Shown here piece by piece: positions 18,041-25,407 of a DNA stretch of 48,812 nt. The stretch is taken from assembly GCA_020061705.1 (NCBI GenBank), contig JAGUXT010000054.1, forward strand, positions 1 through 48,812. The letters are read 5' to 3'. Both the position numbers and the translations under genes were made by a program. The notes beneath the pieces are model-generated. The model was not told where the DNA came from. It searched no databases and was given only the letters and a program-made list of their open reading frames with translations. The stretch is from Halothiobacillus sp. (GTDB lineage Bacteria > Pseudomonadota > Gammaproteobacteria > Halothiobacillales > Halothiobacillaceae). Position 1 is the stretch's first letter. Each line of letters starts with the position of its first letter.

Positions 18041-18427
18041 TCAACTGATGAATGGGATAGCGCGCATGGTAACGCCTACGGCGATAAGGTAGGCATAAAC
18101 CACCAAGGCAGCAACAAATGCAGCGAGGCGTATGGTTTTGGTCTTGCCGAGTTTAAGTGCGACTAAACCGAGGCCAATGTACACGAGCAAACCTATGATT
18201 TTCACTGTAATAAAAGCAGGATGCGTGCCATGGCTCCAGAATATTAGCCACGCAGCCCACAGTGCAGTCAAAAGCAGCAAGGTATCAACAATGTGTGGGG
18301 TAATTTTGACCCAGCGCGCTTGCAGGGCAGGGCATTCACGTAGCATCCAGTAGCCGCGCAAGCTGAACAGTACGAGCGATAGAATGACAAACAAGCCATG
18401 CAGGTGAATGATGCTTTGGGTGCTCAT
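18041..18427 (-). CDS. SirB2-family membrane protein
   Basis: A small four-helix inner-membrane protein of the SirB family. Its 128 residues contain the typical N-terminal HLHGLFVILSLVLFSLRGYW followed by RWVKITPHIVDTLLLLTALW (His and Asp conserved) and two more hydrophobic segments. Family members are widespread in Proteobacteria but their biochemical role is unknown; the name comes from an indirect effect on Salmonella invasion genes. It ends 13 bases before the STAS-permease start on the same strand, so it may head the MCE operon. Confidence 0.85.
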   Translation of the reverse strand: MSTQSIIHLHGLFVILSLVLFSLRGYWMLRECPALQARWVKITPHIVDTLLLLTALWAAWLIFWSHGTHPAFITVKIIGLLVYIGLGLVALKLGKTKTIRLAAFVAALVVYAYLIAVGVTMRAIPFIS

Positions 18428-18454
18428 GGCAGCGCTCCGGTCAATAAATTCAAG

Positions 18455-18493
18455 AATAAAAAAGGGCGGTCTGAATCGCTTCAGACCGCCCCG
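18455..18493 (-). terminator. Terminator after the SLAC1/TehA-type gene
   Basis: GGGCGGTCTGA (18464-18474) and TCAGACCGCCC (18481-18491) form a perfect 11-bp stem. On the minus strand it is followed by TTTTTTATTC. It ends the gene at 18517-19494. Confidence 0.9.
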
Positions 18494-18516
18494 ACTGTAG
18501 GGTTAAAGCCGTGGGC

Positions 18517-19494
18517 TTATTCTGGAACGCAGATTTCGCCGCGAAGCATAGCGCGAATCGTGTTGAAGACCAGCGCAACGATGAGCAATAACAACAAAGT
18601 TAACAACAACGGCGTGAGCCAGGCAAAGAATAAACCACCGATTTTTTCCAGCATAATCATGCTGGCAATGGTGATCGCCGCCATGGGGAAGGAGTAGGCC
18701 CACCAAGGCAGGGCGAATTTCACTTTAACGAAGTACTTCATCTGCGCAAACATCAGCAGGGTGGTGAACAGGGCGATGTAGTAGAAAATGCGTCCTGCGT
18801 CGTCCAACACGCCGTTATGCAGCTTGATCCAGGAGATGAAGGCCACAGCAGGCGGCGCGATAAGAATGAACAGGGTTGGCAGCAGTTTGCCCGGCATCAT
18901 CGGGTGGAAGAAGAAACGGTTCATGAGGATGGTCAGCAGGACGATCCAGAACAGCAGACCAACACTGAAGAAAAACCAGGAAATCTCCATAAAGCCCAGC
19001 GGCACGCCTGCGACCGGCACCAGGATCGTACCTACGATAGGAATGAACCAGGCGGGATTGCTGTGCTGGATCTGGAATTTTTCGTGGTGTACCCAGTTGG
19101 ATAGAATGATCAGCGTGAATACCAACTGCACCACCGTGCCGATCGCCCAGAGATAGAACGCAGCTACCGGAAACGTCTCCAGGCAAGCGATTGCAATCAG
19201 GATCATGCCAATCGATGTCGCAGGGAAAAAGCTCATGCGGATAGGGTGGTTGAACTCGGCGATAACGTCTTTCGGATGGCGCACGAATTTAATCAGATAG
19301 ACCAGTGAGATGGCGATATAAGCCAGCGTAGTCACTGCAAGTAAAGTCAGCCCGGGTATCGTTCCCCAACCCCAGAGATGTTGTGCTTTTTCTACGGCGA
19401 TGGTGAGGCCGGCCAATCCCATGACAATGGCGAAGAAGGCAATGGAGAAGTGCTCAAGCCGCCCGTGGGCGGGTTGATGGGGTGTCTGTGTCAT
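18517..19494 (-). CDS. SLAC1/TehA-family anion channel protein
   Basis: Polytopic membrane protein of the voltage-dependent anion channel (SLAC1/TehA/Mae1) family; relatives pass anions such as nitrate, chloride, malate or sulfite, or contribute to tellurite resistance. I start it at the ATG at 19494, which has GGAG 8 bases upstream, giving 325 residues; an in-frame longer version adds 43 residues that lie in promoter-like AT-rich DNA. About ten hydrophobic segments are present, with the family-like HFSIAFFAIVMGLAGL at the first helix and FNHPIRMSFFPATSIGMIL near residue 90. It is flanked by its own terminator. The transported ion cannot be predicted. Confidence 0.87.
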   Translation of the reverse strand: MTQTPHQPAHGRLEHFSIAFFAIVMGLAGLTIAVEKAQHLWGWGTIPGLTLLAVTTLAYIAISLVYLIKFVRHPKDVIAEFNHPIRMSFFPATSIGMILIAIACLETFPVAAFYLWAIGTVVQLVFTLIILSNWVHHEKFQIQHSNPAWFIPIVGTILVPVAGVPLGFMEISWFFFSVGLLFWIVLLTILMNRFFFHPMMPGKLLPTLFILIAPPAVAFISWIKLHNGVLDDAGRIFYYIALFTTLLMFAQMKYFVKVKFALPWWAYSFPMAAITIASMIMLEKIGGLFFAWLTPLLLTLLLLLIVALVFNTIRAMLRGEICVPE

Positions 19495-19839
19495 GAGATG
19501 AGCTCCGTTAACTTTAAGGAATGAGGTTAATGTAACAGCACAAGTGGGCTTAAATAAACATATTTGATTTAGGTATATATAAAATCTTGGCAATACCTGG
19601 GCTGCGAGCGGAGTACTTTCCACGTAGAGGGCATAAACCTGTCATTTGCATGTGCCGCGTGAGTTGGTTTATTCCAGTAACAAATAAAACAATAGGCCGC
19701 CACGCAGCCGGGTGTATTTGGGGCGGACGAGGGCTGTGTTAGCATCCAAGGGAAGCTTGGGAAAAGGCGTATTGAACTTTCGTACCCCGTTGCCAACCCA
19801 AGTTGATGTTGTTAAAAAAACCACCAGGAGAACGTCACC

Positions 19840-20154
19840 ATGAAGAAGATTGTTGTTGCCCTTTCCGCTGCTGTTGCTTTGATCAGCGGCAGTGCCTTTG
19901 CCGCTGGCGATGTTGCTGCTGGCAAGGCCAAGTATGGTTCTATTTGCGCAAGCTGCCACGGCATGAACGGCGAAGGCATGGGGATTTTCCCGAAGCTGGC
20001 GGGTAACCCTGTGGCCAAGACCACCGACCTGCTCAAACAGTACAAGGCGGGCAAGACCGTTGGCGCCAACACTGCCATGATGGCACCGCAAGCGGCTGGT
20101 CTGTCCGATGCCGAAATCGACAATCTGGCTGCCTATATCGCTACCCTGAAGTAA
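19840..20154 (+). CDS. Class I cytochrome c (periplasmic)
   Basis: Small monohaem electron carrier. The 104 residues begin with a Sec signal peptide (KKIVVALSAAVALISGSAFA, cleavage near residue 21). The haem attachment site CASCHGMNGEGMG is at about 37, and Met in NTAMMAPQAAGLSD is a plausible axial ligand near residue 80. The C-terminal helix ends DNLAAYIATLK, as in c5/c4-like domains. AGGAGA precedes the ATG at good spacing. It stands alone with its own terminator and converges with cynS. The electron partner is unknown. Confidence 0.93.
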   Translation: MKKIVVALSAAVALISGSAFAAGDVAAGKAKYGSICASCHGMNGEGMGIFPKLAGNPVAKTTDLLKQYKAGKTVGANTAMMAPQAAGLSDAEIDNLAAYIATLK

Positions 20155-20175
20155 TTACACGCGCTTGCCGCAACG

Positions 20176-20206
20176 AAAAAACCCCCGCCAATTGGCGGGG
20201 GTTTTT
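20176..20206. terminator. Bidirectional terminator between cytochrome c and cynS
   Basis: AAAAACCCCCGCCA and TGGCGGGGGTTTTT form a near-perfect GC-rich stem with A/T-runs on both sides. It serves both convergent genes. Confidence 0.93.
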
Positions 20207-20225
20207 GTTTGTGCGCGTTTAGGTC

Positions 20226-20666
20226 TTACCAGGACTTGTACGGCAGGAACTTACCGTTCATGGTCACCACCACGCGGTCGCCGAGCGGGTTTTCTTCCTT
20301 GTCGATGTGCATGGAAAAGTCGATGGCGCTCATGATGCCGTCGCCGAATTTTTCATGGATCAGCGCCTTCATGGTCGGGCCGTACACGCCGACGACTTCG
20401 TACAGGCGATAGATCAGCGGGTCGGTCGGTACTGCCTTCTCCCAGGTCTTGGTTGGGCAGGCTTCGATGGCTGCCTTGGCTTCGGCGGGCAGTTCCAACA
20501 CCGTCACCAGCTTTTGCGCGTATTCCGGCTTGAGGCTGTTCATGCCCAGGCAGGCGGAGGTGGTGAACACCGGCGACAGGCCGATACCGCTGGCGATGGC
20601 CTCCCAGCTCAGGCCGAGAGCTTCTTTCTTTTCAAGGATCAGGGCGGTCAGGGCTTCTTTGTTCAT
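20226..20666 (-). CDS. cynS: Cyanate hydratase (cyanase)
   Basis: Converts cyanate plus bicarbonate to ammonia and carbon dioxide via carbamate; the family forms decamers. With the ATG at 20666 it has 146 residues (E. coli 156). The N-terminal helical domain (WEAIASGIGLSPVFTTSACL) is followed by the catalytic domain PTDPLIYRLYEVVGVYGPTM, ALIHEKFGDGIMSAIDF and a C-terminal GKFLPYKSW. The catalytic Arg and Glu of YRLYE and the Ser of IMSAIDF correspond to Arg96, Glu99 and Ser122 of E. coli. It is divergent from the OsmC/flavoprotein operon and shares its control region, which suggests a joint pathway. In-frame Met codons exist a few residues upstream. Confidence 0.96.
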   Translation of the reverse strand: MNKEALTALILEKKEALGLSWEAIASGIGLSPVFTTSACLGMNSLKPEYAQKLVTVLELPAEAKAAIEACPTKTWEKAVPTDPLIYRLYEVVGVYGPTMKALIHEKFGDGIMSAIDFSMHIDKEENPLGDRVVVTMNGKFLPYKSW

Positions 20667-20836
20667 CATGGTAGTTACTCCGGTCATGGATAGGCTCGTG
20701 GATAGAGGGGGTTGGGCGTGTTAAACGCCTTGCTACACCCACTATCAAAAAGCTTGCCAAGATTGACAAGGCGCGTCTGAATGCGGCTTGCGGGGTATTT
20801 GGCGTATCACGCCGTGCGCCCGGCACCCCCTGGTCG

Positions 20837-20890
20837 GACATTGTCAGTTCCCAATATGAGACATTTAAGGACAAAGAATTCGACAATGTC
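20837..20890. promoter_or_regulatory. Paired GACA-N-TGTC sites, candidate activator-binding sites
   Basis: GACATTGTC (20837-20845) and its reverse complement GACAATGTC (20882-20890) are 45 bases apart centre to centre. Each is itself a GACA/TGTC palindrome around one base. They lie about 142 and 97 bases upstream of the predicted start site of the sigma-54 promoter, normal for enhancer sites of NifA-type activators. A related GAACAATGTTC lies beside the activator gene (30250-30260). Confidence 0.55.
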
Positions 20891-20955
20891 GTTTATCGGT
20901 GTTGATGCAAGTGGGTTTTGGTTAAAAGACATTTAATATCAATGAGTTGATATGT

Positions 20956-20972
20956 TTGGCACGAGTGGTGCA
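20956..20972 (+). promoter_or_regulatory. Sigma-54 (-24/-12) promoter of the OsmC-flavoprotein operon
   Basis: TTGGCACGAGTGGTGCA matches the sigma-54 consensus TGGCACG-N4-TTGCA at all but one core base. GG (20958-20959) and GC (20970-20971) are exactly 12 bases apart. The predicted start is near 20983, 34 bases before the first gene. Confidence 0.85.
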
Positions 20973-21016
20973 TTACCTCGGTTGCGATCCATTAACGCAT
21001 AACCGAGGAAAACCGC

Positions 21017-21580
21017 ATGAGCACCCAATTCGAAGAACCCATTGCCCCGTCCTGCATCCGCCAAGCCCTGCGTGAAATTGATGCAACCGGTCTCGCCGCC
21101 CTTGGCGAGAAAGGCAAAGCCAATCCGAGCGCTGTCGTCACCCTGAAAGCCAAGACCGTGTGCGAAGGCCAGTTCCGCAACCTGACCTACATCCGTGAGC
21201 TCGCTCCGGTGGTTGTCGATGAGCCGCCCCACCTGTTGGGCGAAGACACCGCACCAAACCCCTCCGAAGCCCTGCTGGCTGCACTGGGCGCCTGCCTGGC
21301 CGTGGGTGTGCACGCCAACGCCACGGCACGCGGTATCAAGCTGACCAAGCTGGAGCTGCTGATTGAAGGCGACATCAACGTGACCGCCGTATGGGGCACC
21401 GGCGATCTGGCCGAGGACAAGCCGCTGGGCTTTACCGCCATTCGCGTCAAGTTTGATGTTGCCACTCTCGACCCGATCCCCGCCGAAGAGCTGGATGCCC
21501 TGTTGCAGCACGCCAAGAAGTGGTCGCCGGTTGCCAACACCATGATGCGTCCGGTCGCTCTCGACTGCGCCCTGCTGTAA
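21017..21580 (+). CDS. OsmC-family protein
   Basis: OsmC/Ohr-fold protein of 187 residues, first gene of the sigma-54 operon. The family includes thiol-dependent peroxidases and less-defined thiol proteins. The fold is visible from NPSAVVTLKAKTVCEGQFRN, then NPSEALLAALGACLAVGVHA (the conserved reactive Cys on the central helix), LELLIEGDIN and a C-terminal KKWSPVANTMMRPV. The second catalytic Cys of true OsmC/Ohr peroxidases falls at this Ser-Pro-Val, so it is Ser here, and a classical peroxidase cycle is unlikely. GAGGAAAA lies upstream of the ATG. It may bind or process a reactive sulfur or other thiol intermediate (inference). The gap to the next gene is 58 bases. Confidence 0.9.
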   Translation: MSTQFEEPIAPSCIRQALREIDATGLAALGEKGKANPSAVVTLKAKTVCEGQFRNLTYIRELAPVVVDEPPHLLGEDTAPNPSEALLAALGACLAVGVHANATARGIKLTKLELLIEGDINVTAVWGTGDLAEDKPLGFTAIRVKFDVATLDPIPAEELDALLQHAKKWSPVANTMMRPVALDCALL

Positions 21581-21638
21581 TGAACCCGCCGCTTCGTCAC
21601 AGGGCGAAGCGGCTTCAAGAATTCCGAAGGAGAACGCC

Positions 21639-22775
21639 ATGACCGCCGTGACCCAAACCATGAACACCACCCCGTCCGCAGTCCTCGAAGGCGAGCTGCT
21701 GTTTAACTCCATCCGCGACATTGTGCGCGACAAGCTTGCGCCGCTGACCGTGAAAATCGACCAGGGTTACTACCCCACTGACGTGTTGCGTGCATTGGGT
21801 GAGGCAGGAGCCCTTCGTCAGCATCTCGCCTCGCAGAACGGGCGCGGTGAGTACGATTTGCAAGCTGCATTGAAGGCGATGGATATCGTTTCGCAGCAAT
21901 GCATGTCCACGGGGTTCATGATGTGGGCGCAGGACGTGGTGGGTTGGTATGTCGAGATGTCAGACAACGAGTATCTGAAGCAAACGATTTTGCCCAAGCT
22001 TGCCAGTGGCGAAGCACTCGGCGGCACGGCGCTCTCCAATCCGATGAAATATCTGGCGGGCATTGAGCCGCTGCTTGTTTCTGCCACAGAGACCGAAGAC
22101 GGCTTTATCCTCAACGGCACGTTGCCGTGGGTGTCCAACCTTGGGCCGGATCACTGGTTTGGCTCCATCTTCAAGGTGGGTGGCGATAACCCGCGTGATG
22201 TCATGGCGCTGGTCAATACCTCCTGGGACGGGATGGCGCTCAAGCAGCTGGCCAAGTTCTGCGGCATGGAAGGCACCGGCACCTATGCACTGGTGTTCAA
22301 GGACGTGTTCGTGCCGAAGATCCATGTGCTGGGCGACCCGCTGATTCCCTATCTGAAGAAGATGAAGGCGGGCTTCATCCTGCTACAAACCGGCATGGCC
22401 ACGGGTGTCATCGAAAGTTGTATCCAGTTGTGTGAAGAAGTGGAGCCCAAGCTTGGGCATGTCAACGCCTATCTGGATGACCGCCCCGACGAGTTGCGCG
22501 AAGAGCTTGAAGATGCACGCGAAGCGATTGCTGGCCTGTGCGAAACCCCGTTCAACCTTGACCCGGATTATCAGCGCACCGTGCTGGAAGCGCGTCTGCT
22601 TGGCGGCGAGCTGGTATTGAAGGCGGCCAACTCGGCCATGCTGCACACCGGAGCGAACGGTTATCTGCACGACGCCCCGGCGCAACGCAAATTGCGCGAG
22701 GCTTACTTCGTCGCCATCGTCACCCCGGCCACCAAGCATTTGCGCAAGGAAATCGATGCCATGGCGGCGGCCTGA
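21639..22775 (+). CDS. Acyl-CoA-dehydrogenase-like flavoprotein
   Basis: A 378-residue member of the acyl-CoA dehydrogenase superfamily. The N-terminal helical domain (VRDKLAPLTVKIDQGYYPTD), the middle beta domain (GGTALSNPMKYLAGIEPLLV, NGTLPWVSNLGPDHWFGSIF) and the C-terminal helical domain (EARLLGGELVLKAANSAML) are all present. The usual catalytic Glu is not seen in the C-terminal segment HTGANGYLHDAPAQRKLREA. The superfamily also includes flavin monooxygenases (DszC, SfnB type) that lack this base, so an oxygenase or oxidase acting on a non-CoA substrate is possible. The next gene, a rubredoxin/reductase fusion, could feed it electrons. Substrate is unknown. Confidence 0.88.
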   Translation: MTAVTQTMNTTPSAVLEGELLFNSIRDIVRDKLAPLTVKIDQGYYPTDVLRALGEAGALRQHLASQNGRGEYDLQAALKAMDIVSQQCMSTGFMMWAQDVVGWYVEMSDNEYLKQTILPKLASGEALGGTALSNPMKYLAGIEPLLVSATETEDGFILNGTLPWVSNLGPDHWFGSIFKVGGDNPRDVMALVNTSWDGMALKQLAKFCGMEGTGTYALVFKDVFVPKIHVLGDPLIPYLKKMKAGFILLQTGMATGVIESCIQLCEEVEPKLGHVNAYLDDRPDELREELEDAREAIAGLCETPFNLDPDYQRTVLEARLLGGELVLKAANSAMLHTGANGYLHDAPAQRKLREAYFVAIVTPATKHLRKEIDAMAAA

Positions 22776-22832
22776 TCGTAGGCGTCGGTTTCTGAGCCTT
22801 GCAAGGTGGGACGTTGGTGTCGAACAGGTCGT

Positions 22833-22891
22833 GTAGGTGCGAATTCATTCGCACAAACGCACCTGAATTGTGCGAATGAATTCGCACCTAC
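22833..22891. repeat. 24-bp perfect inverted repeat inside the operon
   Basis: The arm 22833-22856 (begins GTAGGTGCGAATTCATTCGC) is repeated in exact inverse at 22868-22891, with an 11-base spacer. It lies between the flavoprotein and the rubredoxin-fusion gene. This GTAGGTGCGAATT type of element is, as far as I recall, dispersed in many gammaproteobacterial genomes. It could stabilise or attenuate the message. Confidence 0.85.
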
Positions 22892-22965
22892 CTGATGTTG
22901 GCCTACGAGCTGAACCTGTCCAGACGGGGCGTAAGCATGCTCGTAAAGTTTAATGGAGAATGACC

Positions 22966-24369
22966 ATGAGCACCCCGCGCTGGATCTGCAAGACCTGCGG
23001 ATGGATTTACGACGAAAGCAAGGGCGACCCGGATAGCGGACTTGCCCCCGGCACCCGTTTTGAAGACATCCCCGAGGATTGGTCCTGCCCGCTGTGCGGA
23101 GTGACCAAGGCCGATTTCATCACGTTGGAGGAGTATGCCGCCCAGCGCGGCGCGTCCTCAGGGCCGAAAAACCGCCCGCCGCGTGCCAAGGGGCAGGTCG
23201 GCGGTGAAGATGCCGTGGTCATTGTCGGCAGTGGCATTGCCGGCTGGACGGTGGCCGAACGCCTGCGCGCACGCGACCCGGAGCGCGCGATCACCCTGAT
23301 CTGCGCCGATGATGGCTGCGTCTATCCCAAGCCTGCCCTGAGCATGGCCATCGGTCAGGGGCGCAGCGCGGATGATCTGGTGGAGAAGTCCGGCACCGAC
23401 AAGGCCGCCGAGCTGGGCGTGACCTTGCAGGCCAATACCCGTGTGATGGGCATCAAGCCTGCCGACAAGCGCCTGATGACCGCCAAGGGCAATGTGAAAT
23501 ACGGCCAACTGGTGCTCGCCCTGGGTGCCAGCCAGCGCCGCCGTGTCTTCGCAGGTGAGGCCGCCGACGACATCCTGCGTGTCAACGATCTGGCCAGCTA
23601 CCGCAAGATGCGCGAACGGCTGGAGAGCGGCGCGCAGCACGTCACCCTGATCGGTGCGGGGCTGATCGGCGTGGAATTCGCCGAAGACCTGCACGCGGGT
23701 GGGCATCGTGTCACCCTGCTCGATCTGGGTGAGCAACTGCTCGGGCGTTTGGCTCCGCCGCCGGTGGCTACGCGACTGCTCGATGCGCTCAAGCCGCAGG
23801 GTATCGACTTCCGTCCCGGTGTCAGTCTGGCGGCGCTGGACAGGGAGGGGGGGGCTTATCGCGCCACGCTGACCGATGGCGCGACACTTGCTACAAATCT
23901 GGTGATTTCCGCCATGGGTCTGGTGCCGAATATCGAACTGGCGAAAAAGGCCGGGTTGATGGTCAATCGCGGCATTCATGCCGATCCCGCTGACATGCGC
24001 AGCAGCGATCCGCATATCTTTGCCGTGGGCGATTGCGCCGAGGTGGACGGGCGTAGCTACTTCTACATCGAGCCGATCAAGCGTCAGGCCGAGGCGGTTG
24101 CCGCAGCAATCTGTGGCGAATGTGCACCATTTGAGCGCAAACCGACCAGCATTCGCGTCAAAACGCCGAGTCTGGCGTTGAATCTGTGTCCGCCCGACCT
24201 GAGTGTGGCCGACATGGGGCATTGGGTGCTGGAGCGTGAAAACGCTGCAGCGTGTCGCATGGCCTTTATGGTGCATGGGCGCTCGAGCGGTTTTGCGCTG
24301 AGTGGTACGGAAGCGGCCAGCGCCGCCGAGCTTTATGACACCGTCTGTCGTAACGCGATGGCGGTGTAA
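22966..24369 (+). CDS. Rubredoxin-rubredoxin reductase fusion (FAD/NAD-dependent)
   Basis: A two-part electron-transfer protein of 467 residues. Residues 1-50 are a complete rubredoxin with its iron ligands in CKTCGWIY and CPLCGVTK. Residues 80-467 are a FAD/NAD(P)-dependent oxidoreductase: VVIVGSGIAGWTVAE for FAD, VTLIGAGLIGVEFAEDL for NAD(P)H and IFAVGDCAEVDG for the second FAD contact. Rubredoxin reductases normally use a separate rubredoxin; the fusion makes a self-contained chain from NAD(P)H to a partner. I start at 22966 because TGGAG sits 8 bases upstream, while the ATG at 22960 is too close to it. The likely partner is the preceding flavoprotein. Confidence 0.93.
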   Translation: MSTPRWICKTCGWIYDESKGDPDSGLAPGTRFEDIPEDWSCPLCGVTKADFITLEEYAAQRGASSGPKNRPPRAKGQVGGEDAVVIVGSGIAGWTVAERLRARDPERAITLICADDGCVYPKPALSMAIGQGRSADDLVEKSGTDKAAELGVTLQANTRVMGIKPADKRLMTAKGNVKYGQLVLALGASQRRRVFAGEAADDILRVNDLASYRKMRERLESGAQHVTLIGAGLIGVEFAEDLHAGGHRVTLLDLGEQLLGRLAPPPVATRLLDALKPQGIDFRPGVSLAALDREGGAYRATLTDGATLATNLVISAMGLVPNIELAKKAGLMVNRGIHADPADMRSSDPHIFAVGDCAEVDGRSYFYIEPIKRQAEAVAAAICGECAPFERKPTSIRVKTPSLALNLCPPDLSVADMGHWVLERENAAACRMAFMVHGRSSGFALSGTEAASAAELYDTVCRNAMAV

Positions 24370-24428
24370 AGCGCAGGGTTTTCAGATCTGACCAAGGTTT
24401 TCACACGCCACCCTACGAGGAGCCTTCC

Positions 24429-25286
24429 ATGAGTACTGTATTGCTGTCCATCCCCGAACTGCTGACACTGACCGAAAAGGAGCCCACAGTCATCATCGAC
24501 ACCCGTTCACCCGAGGCCTACGCCGCCGGGCATATTCCGGGTGCGGTCAATATCCACGATATTTTCACCTACCTTGCGACCTCCACCCCGGAAGGTCTGG
24601 ACGCGCTCAAGGCCAAGTTCAGCGAAGCCTTTGGCAAGGCCGGGCTCTCCGGCAAGGAAACGGCCGTGATCTACGAAGAGGCGATGAACACCGGCTTCGG
24701 TCAGTCGCCGCGCGGTTACGTGCTGCTGTCCTATCTGGGCTATCCGAAGATTTCCATTCTGCATGGCGGTTACCGCGCCTGGCTGGATGCCGGATTGCCC
24801 GTCAGCACCGAGGTTCCAGAGGTGACGCCCGTCGAGTTCCCGCTGGTGGATACCGGAACCGAGCTGCTGATCGGCAAGGATGAAGTGCTGGCCGCGCTGG
24901 ATGACGAGAGCGTGGTGCTGCTGGACGTACGCGACATTGATGAATGGATCGGCACCAGCTCCTCGCCCTATGGCAAGGACTTCTGCCCGCGCAAGGGTCG
25001 CCTGCCCGGCGCACGCTGGATCGAGTGGTATCGCTTCATGAAGCCGGGCGCCACCCCGCTCTACAAAGCCGCCGAAGAAATCCTGGCCGAATGCCACACC
25101 GTTGGCATCCGCCCGGACACGCCGGTTTACCTTTACTGCTTCAAGGGCGCGCGCGCTTCCAACACGCTGGTTGCGCTCAAGGCCGCCGGTATCGAGAACG
25201 TCAAGCTCTACTTCGGCTCATGGAACGAGTGGTCACGCGACCCCGAGCTGCCCATCCAGTCGGGTCTGCCCTACGCCCAGGCCTGA
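24429..25286 (+). CDS. Two-domain rhodanese (thiosulfate/3-mercaptopyruvate sulfurtransferase type)
   Basis: Sulfurtransferase of 285 residues with tandem rhodanese domains. The N-terminal domain (about 10-125) has IIDTRSPEAYAAGHIPGAVN but no Cys in the active-site position. The C-terminal domain (about 150-280) has VVLLDVRDIDEWIG and the active loop YLYCFKGARASNT with catalytic Cys near residue 238. Cys-Phe-Lys-Gly-Ala-Arg resembles the thiosulfate:cyanide class (CRKG) more than the mercaptopyruvate class (CGSG). Such enzymes move sulfane sulfur to cyanide or thiols. With cyanase nearby, a cyanide/thiocyanate/cyanate link is attractive but not shown. GAGGAG precedes the ATG. Confidence 0.93.
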   Translation: MSTVLLSIPELLTLTEKEPTVIIDTRSPEAYAAGHIPGAVNIHDIFTYLATSTPEGLDALKAKFSEAFGKAGLSGKETAVIYEEAMNTGFGQSPRGYVLLSYLGYPKISILHGGYRAWLDAGLPVSTEVPEVTPVEFPLVDTGTELLIGKDEVLAALDDESVVLLDVRDIDEWIGTSSSPYGKDFCPRKGRLPGARWIEWYRFMKPGATPLYKAAEEILAECHTVGIRPDTPVYLYCFKGARASNTLVALKAAGIENVKLYFGSWNEWSRDPELPIQSGLPYAQA

Positions 25287-25330
25287 GTAAAGACTGCAAC
25301 TCCCTTGCAGTCTGCCCGGTTGAACCAAAC

Positions 25331-25360
25331 AAGCCAAAGCGCCGTGAGGTACTTTGGCTT
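25331..25360 (+). promoter_or_regulatory. Hairpin between the rhodanese and CopD-like genes
   Basis: AAGCCAAAG (25331-25339) and CTTTGGCTT (25352-25360) form a 9-bp perfect stem followed by ATTCTGTT. It has no real T-run, so it may reduce rather than stop read-through. Confidence 0.45.
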
Positions 25361-25407
25361 ATTCTGTTGAACGGAAAACCCGCCGACGATCTTGCCGAGG
25401 ACCTTGT

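Larger units (their letters stand above)
20667..21016. promoter_or_regulatory. Divergent control region of cynS and the OsmC-flavoprotein operon
   Basis: This 350-base gap carries no gene. It holds a strong sigma-54 promoter for the plus-strand operon (20956-20972) and two near-palindromic sites GACATTGTC (20837-20845) and GACAATGTC (20882-20890). AGACATTTA is repeated at 20860 and 20928. On the minus strand TTGGCAAGCTTTTTGAT (20760-20744) resembles a -24/-12 element for cynS but has GA in place of the -12 GC. Confidence 0.75.
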
